From Mobilitalea sp. (lineage in GTDB: Bacteria; Bacillota_A; Clostridia; Lachnospirales; Lachnospiraceae): a stretch of DNA of 19,029 nucleotides. Made by a program: the position numbers and the translations under genes. The notes under the pieces were generated by a model. The model had not been told where the DNA came from. It searched no databases and saw nothing but the letters and a program-made list of their open reading frames with translations. Positions 1 through 6,854 of the stretch are shown in pieces (position 1 is the first letter of the stretch; every line of letters starts with the position of its first letter). The stretch is taken from contig JARKQP010000181.1 in NCBI GenBank assembly GCA_029974875.1, positions 1-19,029 of the forward strand, written 5' to 3'.

Positions 1-150
1 TACGTATGACGGTTTAAACAGGTTAAAACAGTACCAGGTTAATACCGCCACACCGCTTACGGTAGCCTATGAATATGAGGCATCAAAAAGAAACACGGGT
101 GGCGGAAGCACTTACCAGACAACAAAGGTATCCCGGGAAACCGCCGGTAA
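1..150. repeat. Rhs direct repeat, copy A
   Basis: This stretch is nearly identical to 1470-1615. Both run from the coding sequence for TYDGLNRLKQYQ to the one for ETAG, and both stop matching immediately after a shared GGTAA. Copy B lacks 2 nt at each of two places where copy A is longer. Seen directly in the sequence. The abrupt end of homology is what homologous recombination between Rhs cores would leave. Confidence 0.85.
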
Positions 151-160
151 GGTCTATTAG
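2..160 (+). pseudogene. Rhs/YD-repeat core fragment (3' remnant, enters from left edge)
   Basis: The frame beginning at base 2 reads TYDGLNRLKQYQ, then TVAYEYEASKR and STYQTTKVSRETAG, before a TAG at 158-160. These are YD repeats of the Rhs family, whose large secreted shells carry a variable C-terminal toxin. The fragment lacks the conserved core end (the YLQSRYYNP motif), so it cannot deliver a toxin by itself. It continues past the left edge, so how much of an intact gene lies upstream is unknown. The reading frame breaks where homology with the second copy ends, and a different frame continues into an immunity-like sequence. Confidence 0.7.
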
Positions 161-378
161 TTGATAAAAATAATAAAATTGTAGAATTATTTATTGAGTC
201 TGTTTTTAAATACAATAGTTTTATTCAAATAGTATTCCAAAACTCTAAATTAGTAATATCCCCTTCTGACCATATGGATGTTTTTTTTCAAACTTACAAC
301 TTAGCTGAATTTAGAAACTTCATTATTGATATTTTGAATTTATTTGGTGATGATATGTTAACATATGAATTGAAATAA
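151..378 (+). pseudogene. Truncated orphan ORF, possibly an immunity-protein remnant
   Basis: An open frame of 75 codons runs from the Rhs breakpoint to a TAA at 376-378. It has no start codon near its beginning; the first in-frame ATG is at 274. The translation is rich in Phe, Ile and Asn (VELFIESVFKYNSF, FFQTYNLAEFRNFIIDILNL) and looks like the C-terminal part of a small acidic cytoplasmic protein. Position directly behind an Rhs core, high AT content and small size fit an immunity protein whose 5' half was deleted together with its toxin. I do not recognise the family. The assignment is from context only. Confidence 0.4.
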
Positions 379-616
379 AATTTGGCTTATTTTTATAAAT
401 AGTGTTTTGTACTATAGATATGGGATCTATAAATATGCTAAGAGTAAATCTGATCCATATGCCCGCCCAGGGCAAAAGAAGCAAGGTCGCGAAAATAAAA
501 ACAAATGCAGAGAAAAGAATAACTTCAAATCAAAAAATAATAAAAGAAATGGATCTCCAAAACCTAAAAAGCATACCCAAGGGAAGGACCATAGAAGATT
601 CGTAAAAGAGGTGTAA
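374..616 (+). pseudogene. Polymorphic toxin C-terminal tip, 5'-truncated
   Basis: The frame is open from 374 to a TAA at 614-616 and has no convincing ribosome site. From about base 437 it encodes a very basic Lys/Arg/Asn-rich tail (KSDPYARPGQKKQGRE, then PKKHTQGKDHRRF). Short basic tails ending in a GxDHRx-like motif are common at the end of Rhs-linked toxins, so this is probably the last 50-60 residues of a toxin domain separated from its delivery protein. It overlaps the end of the preceding fragment by 5 nt. It lies 3 nt before the HExxH gene, the usual toxin-then-partner order. The toxin class is not identified. Confidence 0.45.
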
Positions 617-619
617 CTA

Positions 620-1108
620 TTGCACATTTGGACAATTGAAAAATGGAGAAAATATTACAATTTAGAATCTCCGAATTATCGTTCGGGGCTTCGCCTGAAA
701 TTCGACAGAGATGTTCATCCAGAGGTTAAAAGAGCTTGTAAAGAGTTTGCCAAATGGATGAGGCGGGAATATTTTTTCCCCATCAGAGTACCTATTTACT
801 TGAAATCCAAAAGCAAAATAAAGGCTTTAGATGGAGAGATGGTTTATGGTACCTGCTTTGAACCACTTAATAGAAATGAAGAGCCTTATATACGGATTGC
901 TGTAGGGGATTATTATGAACTTATCGATAAATGGGGAGATAAAGATTCCGTTTTAGCAGCATATTTGAAATGTATCGCCCATGAATTGACACACTATTTC
1001 CAGTGGATTAATGATATCAAATTAACGGAAATAGGAAAAGAAAGGCAAGCTGCTATAAATGCAAAATATATTTTAGAGGAATACGCAGAAACAAGAGATC
1101 ATCCCTGA
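620..1108 (+). CDS. HExxH-motif protein downstream of an Rhs toxin tip
   Basis: This is a 162-residue protein with a TTG start; an AGAGGTG ribosome site at 606-612 sits 7 nt upstream and decides the start. There is no signal peptide or membrane segment. The conspicuous motif is HELTHYFQW at about residues 121-129, an HExxH zinc-binding signature, and a Glu/Asp-rich C-terminal tail (EEYAETRDH) could supply a third ligand. The N-terminal half is basic and aromatic (WTIEKWRKYY, KWMRREYFF). It follows the toxin remnant by 3 nt and is closed by a strong terminator, so it sits in the immunity-gene slot of an Rhs cassette. It could be an immunity protein with a metalloprotease-like fold or a small zinc peptidase. 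I do not know the family. The ORF is intact. Confidence 0.65.
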   Translation: MHIWTIEKWRKYYNLESPNYRSGLRLKFDRDVHPEVKRACKEFAKWMRREYFFPIRVPIYLKSKSKIKALDGEMVYGTCFEPLNRNEEPYIRIAVGDYYELIDKWGDKDSVLAAYLKCIAHELTHYFQWINDIKLTEIGKERQAAINAKYILEEYAETRDHP

Positions 1109-1136
1109 ACAACGTCCCACAGCTAACTCGATTCGA

Positions 1137-1173
1137 CCCGCCGCCGCGTTTATCGTGGCGGTGGGTTGTTTTT
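1137..1173 (+). terminator. Strong GC-rich intrinsic terminator
   Basis: Twelve base pairs (1137-1148 with 1154-1165, three G-U pairs) close a 5-nt loop and are followed by TTGTTTTT. The stem is far richer in G+C than the flanking cassette. It ends transcription of the HExxH gene. Confidence 0.85.
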
Positions 1174-1302
1174 ACATTGGAAAGGGTTGCAGGGAATCCC
1201 TGTCGAGTGTGTTTGGGGTATCACAAACACGATGCTTGGTGGTATGAGTGACATCAACAGAAGCCTTGTCTGCCAAAGTGTTGAGGACACCTCGAAGGCA
1301 AC

Positions 1303-1892
1303 CGGGAAGGAGCGGAACCTGTACCTGCTGGAATATGCCTATGACAACATGGACAACAAAGCGGGTTCATCAACAAGGTAGGGAAGAAGGTGTTAAAGCA
1401 TTCCTATGCCTATACAGCCGACAACCTGCTCAACAGTTACACGATGCCAACAGAAAAAACAGTAAGTTATACGTATGACGGTTTAAACAGGTTAAAACAG
1501 TACCAGATTTACAGCCACACCACTTACGGTAGCCTATGGATATGAGGCATCAAAAAGAAACGGGCGGCGGAAGCACTTACCAGACAACAAAGGTATCCCA
1601 GGAAACCGCCGGTAACAGGAGAACCAGCTACACCTACGATAGAGTGGGGAATATTACGGGTATCTCTGAGAAGAACGCTAACGGAACCTATGGTTTAACC
1701 AACTCCTACCGGTATGATGAAACGGGGTTCTATTATCTACAGAGTAGATATTACAATCCAGAAATAGGACGATTTATTAATGCAGATGCACTAATCGGAT
1801 TACAAGAAGATCTACAATCATTTAACATATTTATATACTGCAAAAATAATCCTGTTAATTATTATGATATAAAAACGGATATATGCCCATAA
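1303..1892 (+). pseudogene. Rhs core pseudogene, several frameshifts and an internal deletion
   Basis: Rhs sequence is recognisable throughout but moves between frames. It reads LYLLEYAYDNMDN in one frame, KVLKHSYAYTADNLLNSYT and SYTYDGLNRLKQYQ in another, TVAYGYEASKR in a third, then STYQTTKVSQETAGNRRTSY onward to the hallmark core end GFYYLQSRYYNPEIGRFINA and NNPVNYYD. The sequence jumps from SYRYDE straight to TGFYYLQSRYY, so the usual stretch between these elements is missing. Two 2-nt deletions relative to copy A explain part of the frame changes. The gene is certainly non-functional as a single polypeptide. The region 1174-1302 before it contains no sequence I can assign. Confidence 0.75.
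1470..1615. repeat. Rhs direct repeat, copy B
   Basis: Partner of bases 1-150, same orientation. After the shared GGTAA, copy B continues into normal Rhs core coding sequence, whereas copy A continues into unrelated AT-rich sequence. Copy B is therefore closer to the ancestral arrangement. Confidence 0.85.
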
Positions 1893-2351
1893 TTATTCCG
1901 GTACAGGAAAATCGTCAAAATCATACCCCTATCCTTATCCATCAAAAAATTTGAGTGATAATGGATAGGAGGAATAATTAGTGATATAAACTCTACTGTA
2001 AAAAAATATACAGCAAAAGCTATTGATGGATTTAATAAGTATGTTGCTGTTCCTGCATTGAAAGTTACGTCAAATATTATGAAAGCATCAAAGGAAGATG
2101 ATCAATATCCAGAAATTAAATTTCCTGGAAATAGTGCTAAAAAGAGTCCTGGTAAAGGTTGGGAATGGAGAGGGAAAGGAGAAGTGGATTCTAATTAAGG
2201 AAATTGGGTTAATCTAAAAACAGGTGAATCTTTGCACCCAGATTTAGGACATTCTACAGAAGGTAAAGGGATTGGGTCACATTGGGACTATAAAACACCT
2301 AGCGGAAAATGGTATAGAGTTTTTCCTAATGGTAAAATACAGCCAAAATAA
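1888..2351 (+). pseudogene. Rhs-linked toxin tip, broken by frameshifts and a stop codon
   Basis: After the core end, the reading frame continues from 1888 (YSGTGKSSKSYPYPYPSKN). It then shifts at about 1960 into the frame that ends at 2351. That frame encodes a linker (SDINSTVKKYTAKAIDGF) followed by a compact domain: SPGKGWEWRGKGEVDSN, an in-frame TAA at 2196-2198, then GNWVNLKTGESLHPDL, SHWDYKTPSGKWYRVFPNG and KIQPK. The WxWRGKG and HPDL...HWDY...YRxFPxGxIxPK pattern resembles a known Rhs/polymorphic toxin tip; I believe it is polymorphic toxin type 37, but I could not verify the name. The nonsense codon falls inside the toxin domain, so the toxin is inactive unless recoded. The intact partner gene follows 14 nt downstream. 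Confidence 0.65.
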
Positions 2352-2365
2352 GGAGCTAGAGATTA

Positions 2366-2611
2366 ATGAATGATTGGAGATTAACAAATCAGAAAAAATA
2401 TTTAATGAACAAATTACTCTTAATGAAAAATTATAAGGATAGAACTTCATCAACCGACCATGATCACTGTGAATTTTGTTTAGATAAATTTAGTGAAGAT
2501 AAGCAGGATATTAATATAGGTTATTGTACAGAAGATTGTTATTACTGGATTTGCCCCAATTGTTATAATGACTTTAAAGACCTTTTTCAATGGAAATTAA
2601 ACTGCGATTAA
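2366..2611 (+). CDS. Cys-rich immunity-like protein, intact
   Basis: An 81-residue protein with AAGGAG at 2350-2355, overlapping the toxin stop codon, 10 nt before the ATG. It carries a zinc-ribbon-like set of cysteines: DHDHCEFCLDKFS, GYCTEDCYYWICPNCYNDF, then a C-terminal aromatic FQWKL. Small proteins with this HCxFC...WIC..C..DFK..F.W pattern often follow Rhs toxins of the type just upstream, and I infer that it neutralises that toxin by binding it in the cytoplasm. The frame is undamaged although its toxin is broken, which fits selection to keep protection against the same toxin from kin. It could instead simply be too recent to have decayed. Confidence 0.7.
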   Translation: MNDWRLTNQKKYLMNKLLLMKNYKDRTSSTDHDHCEFCLDKFSEDKQDINIGYCTEDCYYWICPNCYNDFKDLFQWKLNCD

Positions 2612-2674
2612 CTTGATTTTCTGGATTATGCATAATATATGAAAAAGTCCATAATTCAGAGATTAATTTCATTA

Positions 2675-2783
2675 TAGGTGGTGTGGCTGGAGCCACCCTT
2701 GGCGTTGCTTGCAAACCATCTTGGACTGACTGGATGGAAAAAGTGGGCGCTCATTTCAGCGGCCACCGTCGGCGGCATCCACT
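2675..2783 (+). pseudogene. Short Rhs/toxin linker remnant
   Basis: The frame reads GGVAGATLGVACKPSWTDWMEKVG, then a frameshift leads to SAATVGGIH and a stop. Gly/Ala-rich segments with a WTDWM motif are typical of the hydrophobic linker between an Rhs core and its toxin tip. This is a third cassette scrap, disconnected from any core. Confidence 0.4.
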
Positions 2784-3114
2784 GATATTGGTATGGACAT
2801 CCTATGCAAAATCTTAATACAGACGAAAGTGTCTTATAAAAGTGTCTTTACTAGAAGAGACAAAAATAATGACAAAAATACAAAAATGGTGATACTCATG
2901 CCGATCCATAATAATTTAGAATAGAATCAGTGTCTTACTGGTTCTATTTTAATTTATCCTGCATGTTTCAAGGATGTAATATCTGGTTGCAACGGATGAA
3001 GCTTTATTATATTCAACGGATGCATTATTTTAGCCTTAGAGAAAATAATACTGGTGATAGAACTGGTAGAAGCAAAGTACAGGAATAAGAAAATATTGAT
3101 AATAAAAAAGGAGG
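2784..3114. other. Intergenic region before the GH3 gene
   Basis: There is no open frame of note. It holds a tandem pair of AAAGTGTCTTA-like words at about 2827 and 2839, an intrinsic terminator at 2920-2952, and a direct repeat of CAACGGATG (about 2990 and 3017). I see no convincing sigma-A promoter. The GH3 gene must be transcribed from somewhere in 2953-3100, or by readthrough. Confidence 0.5.
2920..2952 (+). terminator. Probable intrinsic terminator
   Basis: AATAGAATCAG (2920-2930) pairs with CTGGTTCTATT (2938-2948) across a 7-nt loop with one G-U pair and is followed by TTAATTT. It separates the Rhs remnants from the GH3 gene. Confidence 0.55.
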
Positions 3115-3120
3115 ATGAAA

Positions 3121-5760
3121 ATGGCTAAATTTTTTGCTACAACAAAAAAGGATATTTCTGACCGCGAAATCAAGCACATGGACCGTGTACGCAAGCTTGC
3201 GGCTGAATGCATGGTAGTGCTGGAAAATGACGGTACACTTCCTTTAAAGAAAGCCTGCGGGAATCTGGCCCTTTACGGAAATGGGGCTCGCAGGACAATT
3301 AAAGGGGGTACCGGTTCCGGTGACGTTAACTCCAGGAGCGTAGTCAATATCGAGCAGGGTCTTGCTGAGGAAGGCTTTTCAATCACCTCTAAGGGCTGGC
3401 TGGACCGCTATGAGCAGGCTTATAACAAGGCGGTGGCTGAATATTGGGTAAAGCTCGAAGAGATGGCAAAGGGCTCCGGTGTGCCTGCCTTCGCCCTCAG
3501 CATGTCCATTCCCTTTGTGGAACCGACACTTCCGGCTGTTACGGAAGCGGATGTGGAGGCCTCGGCTTCGGACACGGCAGTATATGTCATTGCCAGAAAT
3601 TCCGGTGAAGGCGTTGACCGTTTCAATATAGCAGGGGATTACCTGCTGACGGAAGAAGAGAAGTCCATTATTACGTATTTGTCTAAAAAATATGAGAAAT
3701 TCATCGTATTGCTGAATGTGGGCGGTGTCCTTGATACAAAGGCCCTGAAGGAGATCACAGGCATCAACGCATTGGTGCTGGTCAGCCAGTCCGGCAATAT
3801 CGGCGGCTATGCGGTGGCGGACATGCTCACCGGTGTGACGGTTCCTTCCGGGAAGCTGACGGCAACCTGGGCACAGAATTATGAGGATTATCCTTCCTCC
3901 GCGGGCTTTAGCAGCAATGACGGTGATGTGGATGATGAATATTATACGGAGGGTATCTTTACCGGATACCGTTATTTTGATACCTTTAACGTGACCCCTT
4001 CCTATGCTTTCGGTTATGGACTGTCCTTTACCACCTTCCAGCTTGATGTCATGGAGGTAAGGGCGGATAGCGGGGAGGTGACGGTAAGGGTGAAGGTTAC
4101 CAATACAGGCTCGGAGTATGCGGGCAGGGAGGTTGTACAGGTGTATTATTCTGCTCCCCAGGGACAGCTTGAGAAGCCCTACCAGGAGCTTGCAGCCTTT
4201 GGGAAAACCTCTCTTCTGGCTCCCGGAGCCGCTGAGGTATTAACCATTTCCTTTGAGACAACCTCTATGGCTTCCTATTGTGAGGCTAAGGCTGAATGGA
4301 TCCTGGAGGCCGGCAGCTATTATATCCGCGTTGGCAATAGTTCAAGGACTACAAAGGTAGTTGCCAGACTGGAGCTTGATAAGGATGCAATAACAGAGAA
4401 GCTGATGAATCTATTTAAAGAAGAGAGTCCGGTGAAGGATATGAGTATATCCGAAGCTGTTTCTTATTCCTATCCGGGTGAGGAGGCAGAAAAGAAAGTG
4501 GCTCCAGTGATCGGCCTCTTAGCAAGTGATATTTCCTGTAACGTAGTTAATTACCGGGAGAAGAATGATATTTTGGCAGATAAGCATCCTGACCACAAAA
4601 TCACGATGGACGAAGTAAAGGCCGGCAGGTACACCTTGGATGAATTGACTGCCCAGCTTACGGTGGAGGAAATGGCGAATCTGTGCAGCGGAACGGCAAA
4701 AGGGCTGGAGATGATGTCCGCAGTTGGTTCCTCTTCAATCACCGTTCCCGGTGCAGCAGGGGATACGACGGCAATTATGAAGGAGGACCGGAATATCAGG
4801 CCTATGATTCTGGCGGACGGGCCGGCAGGACTTCGCCTCATCCCGCAGTTCGTGGCCTCCGAGGAGGGTGTAATCCTCTCCGAGGCAAAGCCATTTACGG
4901 CGGAAGGAGCGGAGACAGAGGAGCTTAAGGAGGAAGCAGGGGGAATCCATTATTACCAGTACTGTACTGCGATTCCGATTGCGACGCTGTTGGCATCCTC
5001 CTGGGATATGGAGCTGATAGAGGAATGCGGGAACATCGTCGGTAAAGAGATGCAGGAGATGCACGTTACCCTCTGGCTGGCGCCGGGCATGAACAACCAT
5101 AGAAATCCACTTTGCGGGCGTAACTTCGAATACTATTCCGAGGATCCGCTCCTAAGCGGTGTGTGCGCCGCTGCAAGCACGAGGGGAGTACAGGCGATTC
5201 CCGGGATCGGAACCACCATTAAGCATTTTGCTGCCAATAACCAGGAGAATAACCGGTTCCTGGGCTGCTCCCATGTAAGTGAGAGGGCGTTGAGGGAAAT
5301 TTACTTAAGGAGCTTTGAGGTTGCGGTTAAAACAGCACAGCCAATGTCCATCATGTCTTCCTATAACCTGTTAAATGGCGTCCATACGGCAAACAGCCGT
5401 GATCTGTTAACTACCGTTGCCAGGGATGAATGGAGCTTCGCGGGCATGGTCATGACTGACTGGTTTACCACCCAGGACATGACGGCATTGTTCGGCAGGT
5501 CGGATAAGGAAAACAAATACGGCATCTCTTCAGCCTCCATGTGCATCTATGCAGGAAATGACTTGATTATGCCAGGTAGTGATTCTGATATCGATGGCAT
5601 CATTGACGGTGTGAAATCCGGCAAATTGCAGCTGGGTGACCTCCAGGCGTGTGCAAAACGCGTCCTGAACCTGGTGATGAGAAGTCATCAATATGAGGAT
5701 GCCAAGCCTTATGGTGAGCAGTTTGGTGAGCTTCCATACGTTATGAAGGCAGAAAGATAA
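3121..5760 (+). CDS. Glycoside hydrolase family 3 beta-glycosidase, reversed domain order
   Basis: An 879-residue enzyme that likely hydrolyses beta-linked oligosaccharides from the non-reducing end. The start is placed at 3121 because AAGGAGG (3108-3114) abuts an ATG at 3115 but lies 6 nt from the one at 3121. Domains run in the reverse of the usual GH3 order. The GH3_C alpha/beta domain comes first (about residues 20-320; SGEGVDRF carries the probable acid/base Glu near 163). A fibronectin III-like domain follows (about 325-425; TNTGSEYAGREVVQVYY). The GH3_N barrel comes last (about 495-870; ADGPAGLR, GRNFEYYSEDP, KHFAANNQE and MTDW, whose Asp near 780 is the expected nucleophile). This order is known from rumen clostridial GH3 beta-glucosidases. 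No signal peptide is visible, so it acts in the cytoplasm on imported sugars. Exact substrate is unknown. Confidence 0.92.
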   Translation: MAKFFATTKKDISDREIKHMDRVRKLAAECMVVLENDGTLPLKKACGNLALYGNGARRTIKGGTGSGDVNSRSVVNIEQGLAEEGFSITSKGWLDRYEQAYNKAVAEYWVKLEEMAKGSGVPAFALSMSIPFVEPTLPAVTEADVEASASDTAVYVIARNSGEGVDRFNIAGDYLLTEEEKSIITYLSKKYEKFIVLLNVGGVLDTKALKEITGINALVLVSQSGNIGGYAVADMLTGVTVPSGKLTATWAQNYEDYPSSAGFSSNDGDVDDEYYTEGIFTGYRYFDTFNVTPSYAFGYGLSFTTFQLDVMEVRADSGEVTVRVKVTNTGSEYAGREVVQVYYSAPQGQLEKPYQELAAFGKTSLLAPGAAEVLTISFETTSMASYCEAKAEWILEAGSYYIRVGNSSRTTKVVARLELDKDAITEKLMNLFKEESPVKDMSISEAVSYSYPGEEAEKKVAPVIGLLASDISCNVVNYREKNDILADKHPDHKITMDEVKAGRYTLDELTAQLTVEEMANLCSGTAKGLEMMSAVGSSSITVPGAAGDTTAIMKEDRNIRPMILADGPAGLRLIPQFVASEEGVILSEAKPFTAEGAETEELKEEAGGIHYYQYCTAIPIATLLASSWDMELIEECGNIVGKEMQEMHVTLWLAPGMNNHRNPLCGRNFEYYSEDPLLSGVCAAASTRGVQAIPGIGTTIKHFAANNQENNRFLGCSHVSERALREIYLRSFEVAVKTAQPMSIMSSYNLLNGVHTANSRDLLTTVARDEWSFAGMVMTDWFTTQDMTALFGRSDKENKYGISSASMCIYAGNDLIMPGSDSDIDGIIDGVKSGKLQLGDLQACAKRVLNLVMRSHQYEDAKPYGEQFGELPYVMKAER

Positions 5761-5768
5761 ATTCGAGA

Positions 5769-5902
5769 TAATAGTGCTGCAAAAGCTTTTGCACAGGCCG
5801 AGAGGACGAAAAGCTATGACGTACCTGGTAGGGCAATGCTGAGACAGGGATCCATATGATACAGTAATTTGTGGGATGTACCTTTGGGTACATCCCTATT
5901 TT
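5769..5902 (+). promoter_or_regulatory. Orphan, diverged TPP-riboswitch-like element with terminator
   Basis: This segment aligns along its length with the thi-operon riboswitch at 12019-12158. CAGGCCGAGAGGA matches CAGGCTGAGAGGA. GTACCTG, GGGCAATGC and CAGGGA match the pyrophosphate-sensing half. A run of 22 identical bases leads into the terminator. Differences fall in the core: the CTGAGA loop reads CCGAGA, the P5 pairing is weak, and a perfect palindrome TGCAAAAGCTTTTGCA replaces the P3 region. It may be a decayed copy or a variant with altered binding. No gene follows closely, and the next CDS has its own promoter. No promoter is visible before it, so it may now serve mainly as the GH3 terminator. 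Confidence 0.6.
5873..5902 (+). terminator. Intrinsic terminator of the orphan riboswitch
   Basis: GGGATGTACC (5873-5882) and GGTACATCCC (5887-5896) form a perfect 10-bp stem with a TTTG loop, followed by TATTTT. It has kept perfect pairing although the aptamer has drifted, which suggests selection for termination after the GH3 gene. Confidence 0.85.
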
Positions 5903-6123
5903 GCTTAGAAGCGGCAAAAGATGAAAGGACTGATTAGTATTTAGCATGGATGCGGATGCATAATATAGATAGATGCAGTGATTATAATTTGCTATGGGTT
6001 AAAAGTAGAGCCAGCAGGCTAAAGAAGTTGTGTGGCTTTACTTTGATTATAAAGATCTTAAAGTATTTAACGAATATTTAACAAAGTATTTGACAAGAAT
6101 ATTTGACTAAAATTCTAAAGCAC
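5903..6123. other. Intergenic region before the MarR gene: hairpin and AT-rich repeat
   Basis: There is no gene here. AAAGTAGAGCCA (6002-6013) pairs with TGGCTTTACTTT (6033-6044), 12 bp including one G-U. Behind it, about 6060-6110, a degenerate 24-25-bp tandem repeat gives AAGTATTTAAC/AATATTTAAC and then AAGTATTTGAC/AATATTTGAC. It places several TTGAC words upstream of the MarR promoter. Confidence 0.5.
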
Positions 6124-6153
6124 TTGACAAATGGGTAACCAGTTACATATAAT
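6124..6153 (+). promoter_or_regulatory. Sigma-A promoter of the MarR gene
   Basis: TTGACA at 6124-6129 and TATAAT at 6148-6153 are both consensus, with an 18-nt spacer. The -10 box lies between the two palindromes described next, so a bound dimer at either would block RNA polymerase. Confidence 0.85.
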
Positions 6154-6173
6154 ATAAGTAACTAGTTACTTAT
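6135..6173. promoter_or_regulatory. Paired MarR-type operators
   Basis: GTAACCAGTTAC (6135-6146) is a near-perfect palindrome within the spacer. ATAAGTAACTAGTTACTTAT (6154-6173) is a perfect 20-bp palindrome just after the -10 box. Their centres are 23 bp apart, about two helical turns, so two dimers would lie on the same face. Autoregulation by the adjacent MarR protein is the natural reading; this is inferred from position and symmetry. Confidence 0.75.
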
Positions 6174-6195
6174 TTTGCTTGACAGGAGAGGCATG

Positions 6196-6648
6196 ATGAA
6201 TCATTTAAACCATAAGACCTATATTTTCGGCACGATTTTTACATTATCAAACAAGCTGCAAATGCTTGGGGACAGGATGGATTCACAATTAACCGTAAAA
6301 CAGTGGCTTTTTCTGGCAGGAGTTTTGGAATGCAGGAGTGGGAACCCGACTCTTTCCGAGATTGCAGCATATATCGGAAGCTCACGGCAGAACATAAAAA
6401 AAATGGCGCTGCTTCTCGAAAAGCAGGGGTTTATCCTGATGAATAAGGACGAAGGTGATGCGCGGATGCTGCGGGTCAGTCTGACGGATTCCTGTAAGGA
6501 GCATTTAAGGCAGAGGGAAGAGATGGAGCGTCAATTTATTGAGGAGGTGTTTTTAGGCTTTGGAACCGAGGAGCTGGCAGCTTTCTCAGGCTCCGTCAAA
6601 AGGCTGGGGAAAAACATAACCGGCATGGAAGGGAAAGTAGCAAAATAG
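6196..6648 (+). CDS. MarR-family winged-helix transcriptional regulator
   Basis: A 150-residue protein. AGGAG at 6184-6188 favours the ATG at 6196 (7 nt) over that at 6193; a TTG at 6175 lacks a ribosome site and overlaps the operator flank. The core reads LTVKQWLFLAGV, PTLSEIAAYIGSSRQNIKKM (helix-turn-helix recognition region), LEKQGFILMNKDEGDARMLR (wing) and LTDSCKEHL, the standard MarR layout of about 140-150 residues. MarR proteins are dimeric repressors released by small ligands or oxidation. Here the likely targets are its own promoter, which holds two palindromes, and the two small membrane-protein genes downstream. The ligand is unknown. Confidence 0.9.
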   Translation: MNHLNHKTYIFGTIFTLSNKLQMLGDRMDSQLTVKQWLFLAGVLECRSGNPTLSEIAAYIGSSRQNIKKMALLLEKQGFILMNKDEGDARMLRVSLTDSCKEHLRQREEMERQFIEEVFLGFGTEELAAFSGSVKRLGKNITGMEGKVAK

Positions 6649-6674
6649 TAATCATAAAGGAGGAGATGGATTTT

Positions 6675-6854
6675 ATGGATAAAAAGCGCGGAATGTCAGA
6701 TTATTGGAATATGGGTACCTCCATCGGTCTATGTGCCGCTGTTGGTGTTCTGCTGGGAGCCTTGCTGAGCAATCTGCTTCTATGGCTGTGCATTGGAGCA
6801 GGCGTAGGAGTAGTTCTTGGGGCAGTTTCCCAGATGTATAAAAAGAAAAAGTAA
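6675..6854 (+). CDS. Small glycine-rich membrane protein
   Basis: A 59-residue protein beginning MDKKRGMSDYWNMG. The ribosome site AAGGAGG at 6657-6663 is 2 nt from an ATG at 6666 and 11 nt from the one at 6675, so the second start is preferred. Two hydrophobic segments (GLCAAVGVLLGALLSNLLLW and IGAGVGVVLGAVSQM) have GxxxG-type glycine spacing. A KKKK tail would stay in the cytoplasm. This resembles the short glycine-zipper proteins that often accompany regulators in clostridia. It is 17 nt behind the MarR stop and so probably in its operon. Function is not recognised. Confidence 0.65.
   Translation: MDKKRGMSDYWNMGTSIGLCAAVGVLLGALLSNLLLWLCIGAGVGVVLGAVSQMYKKKK

Noticed and set aside
402..605. 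67-codon frame overlapping the toxin tail
   Set aside because: The neighbouring frame ending at 616 has the coherent basic toxin-tail composition and abuts the next gene, so this one is a shadow.
4551..5100. Long frames opposite and alongside the GH3 gene
   Set aside because: They lie inside a clear GH3 coding sequence, have no ribosome sites, and their composition is that of antisense or shifted reading of it.
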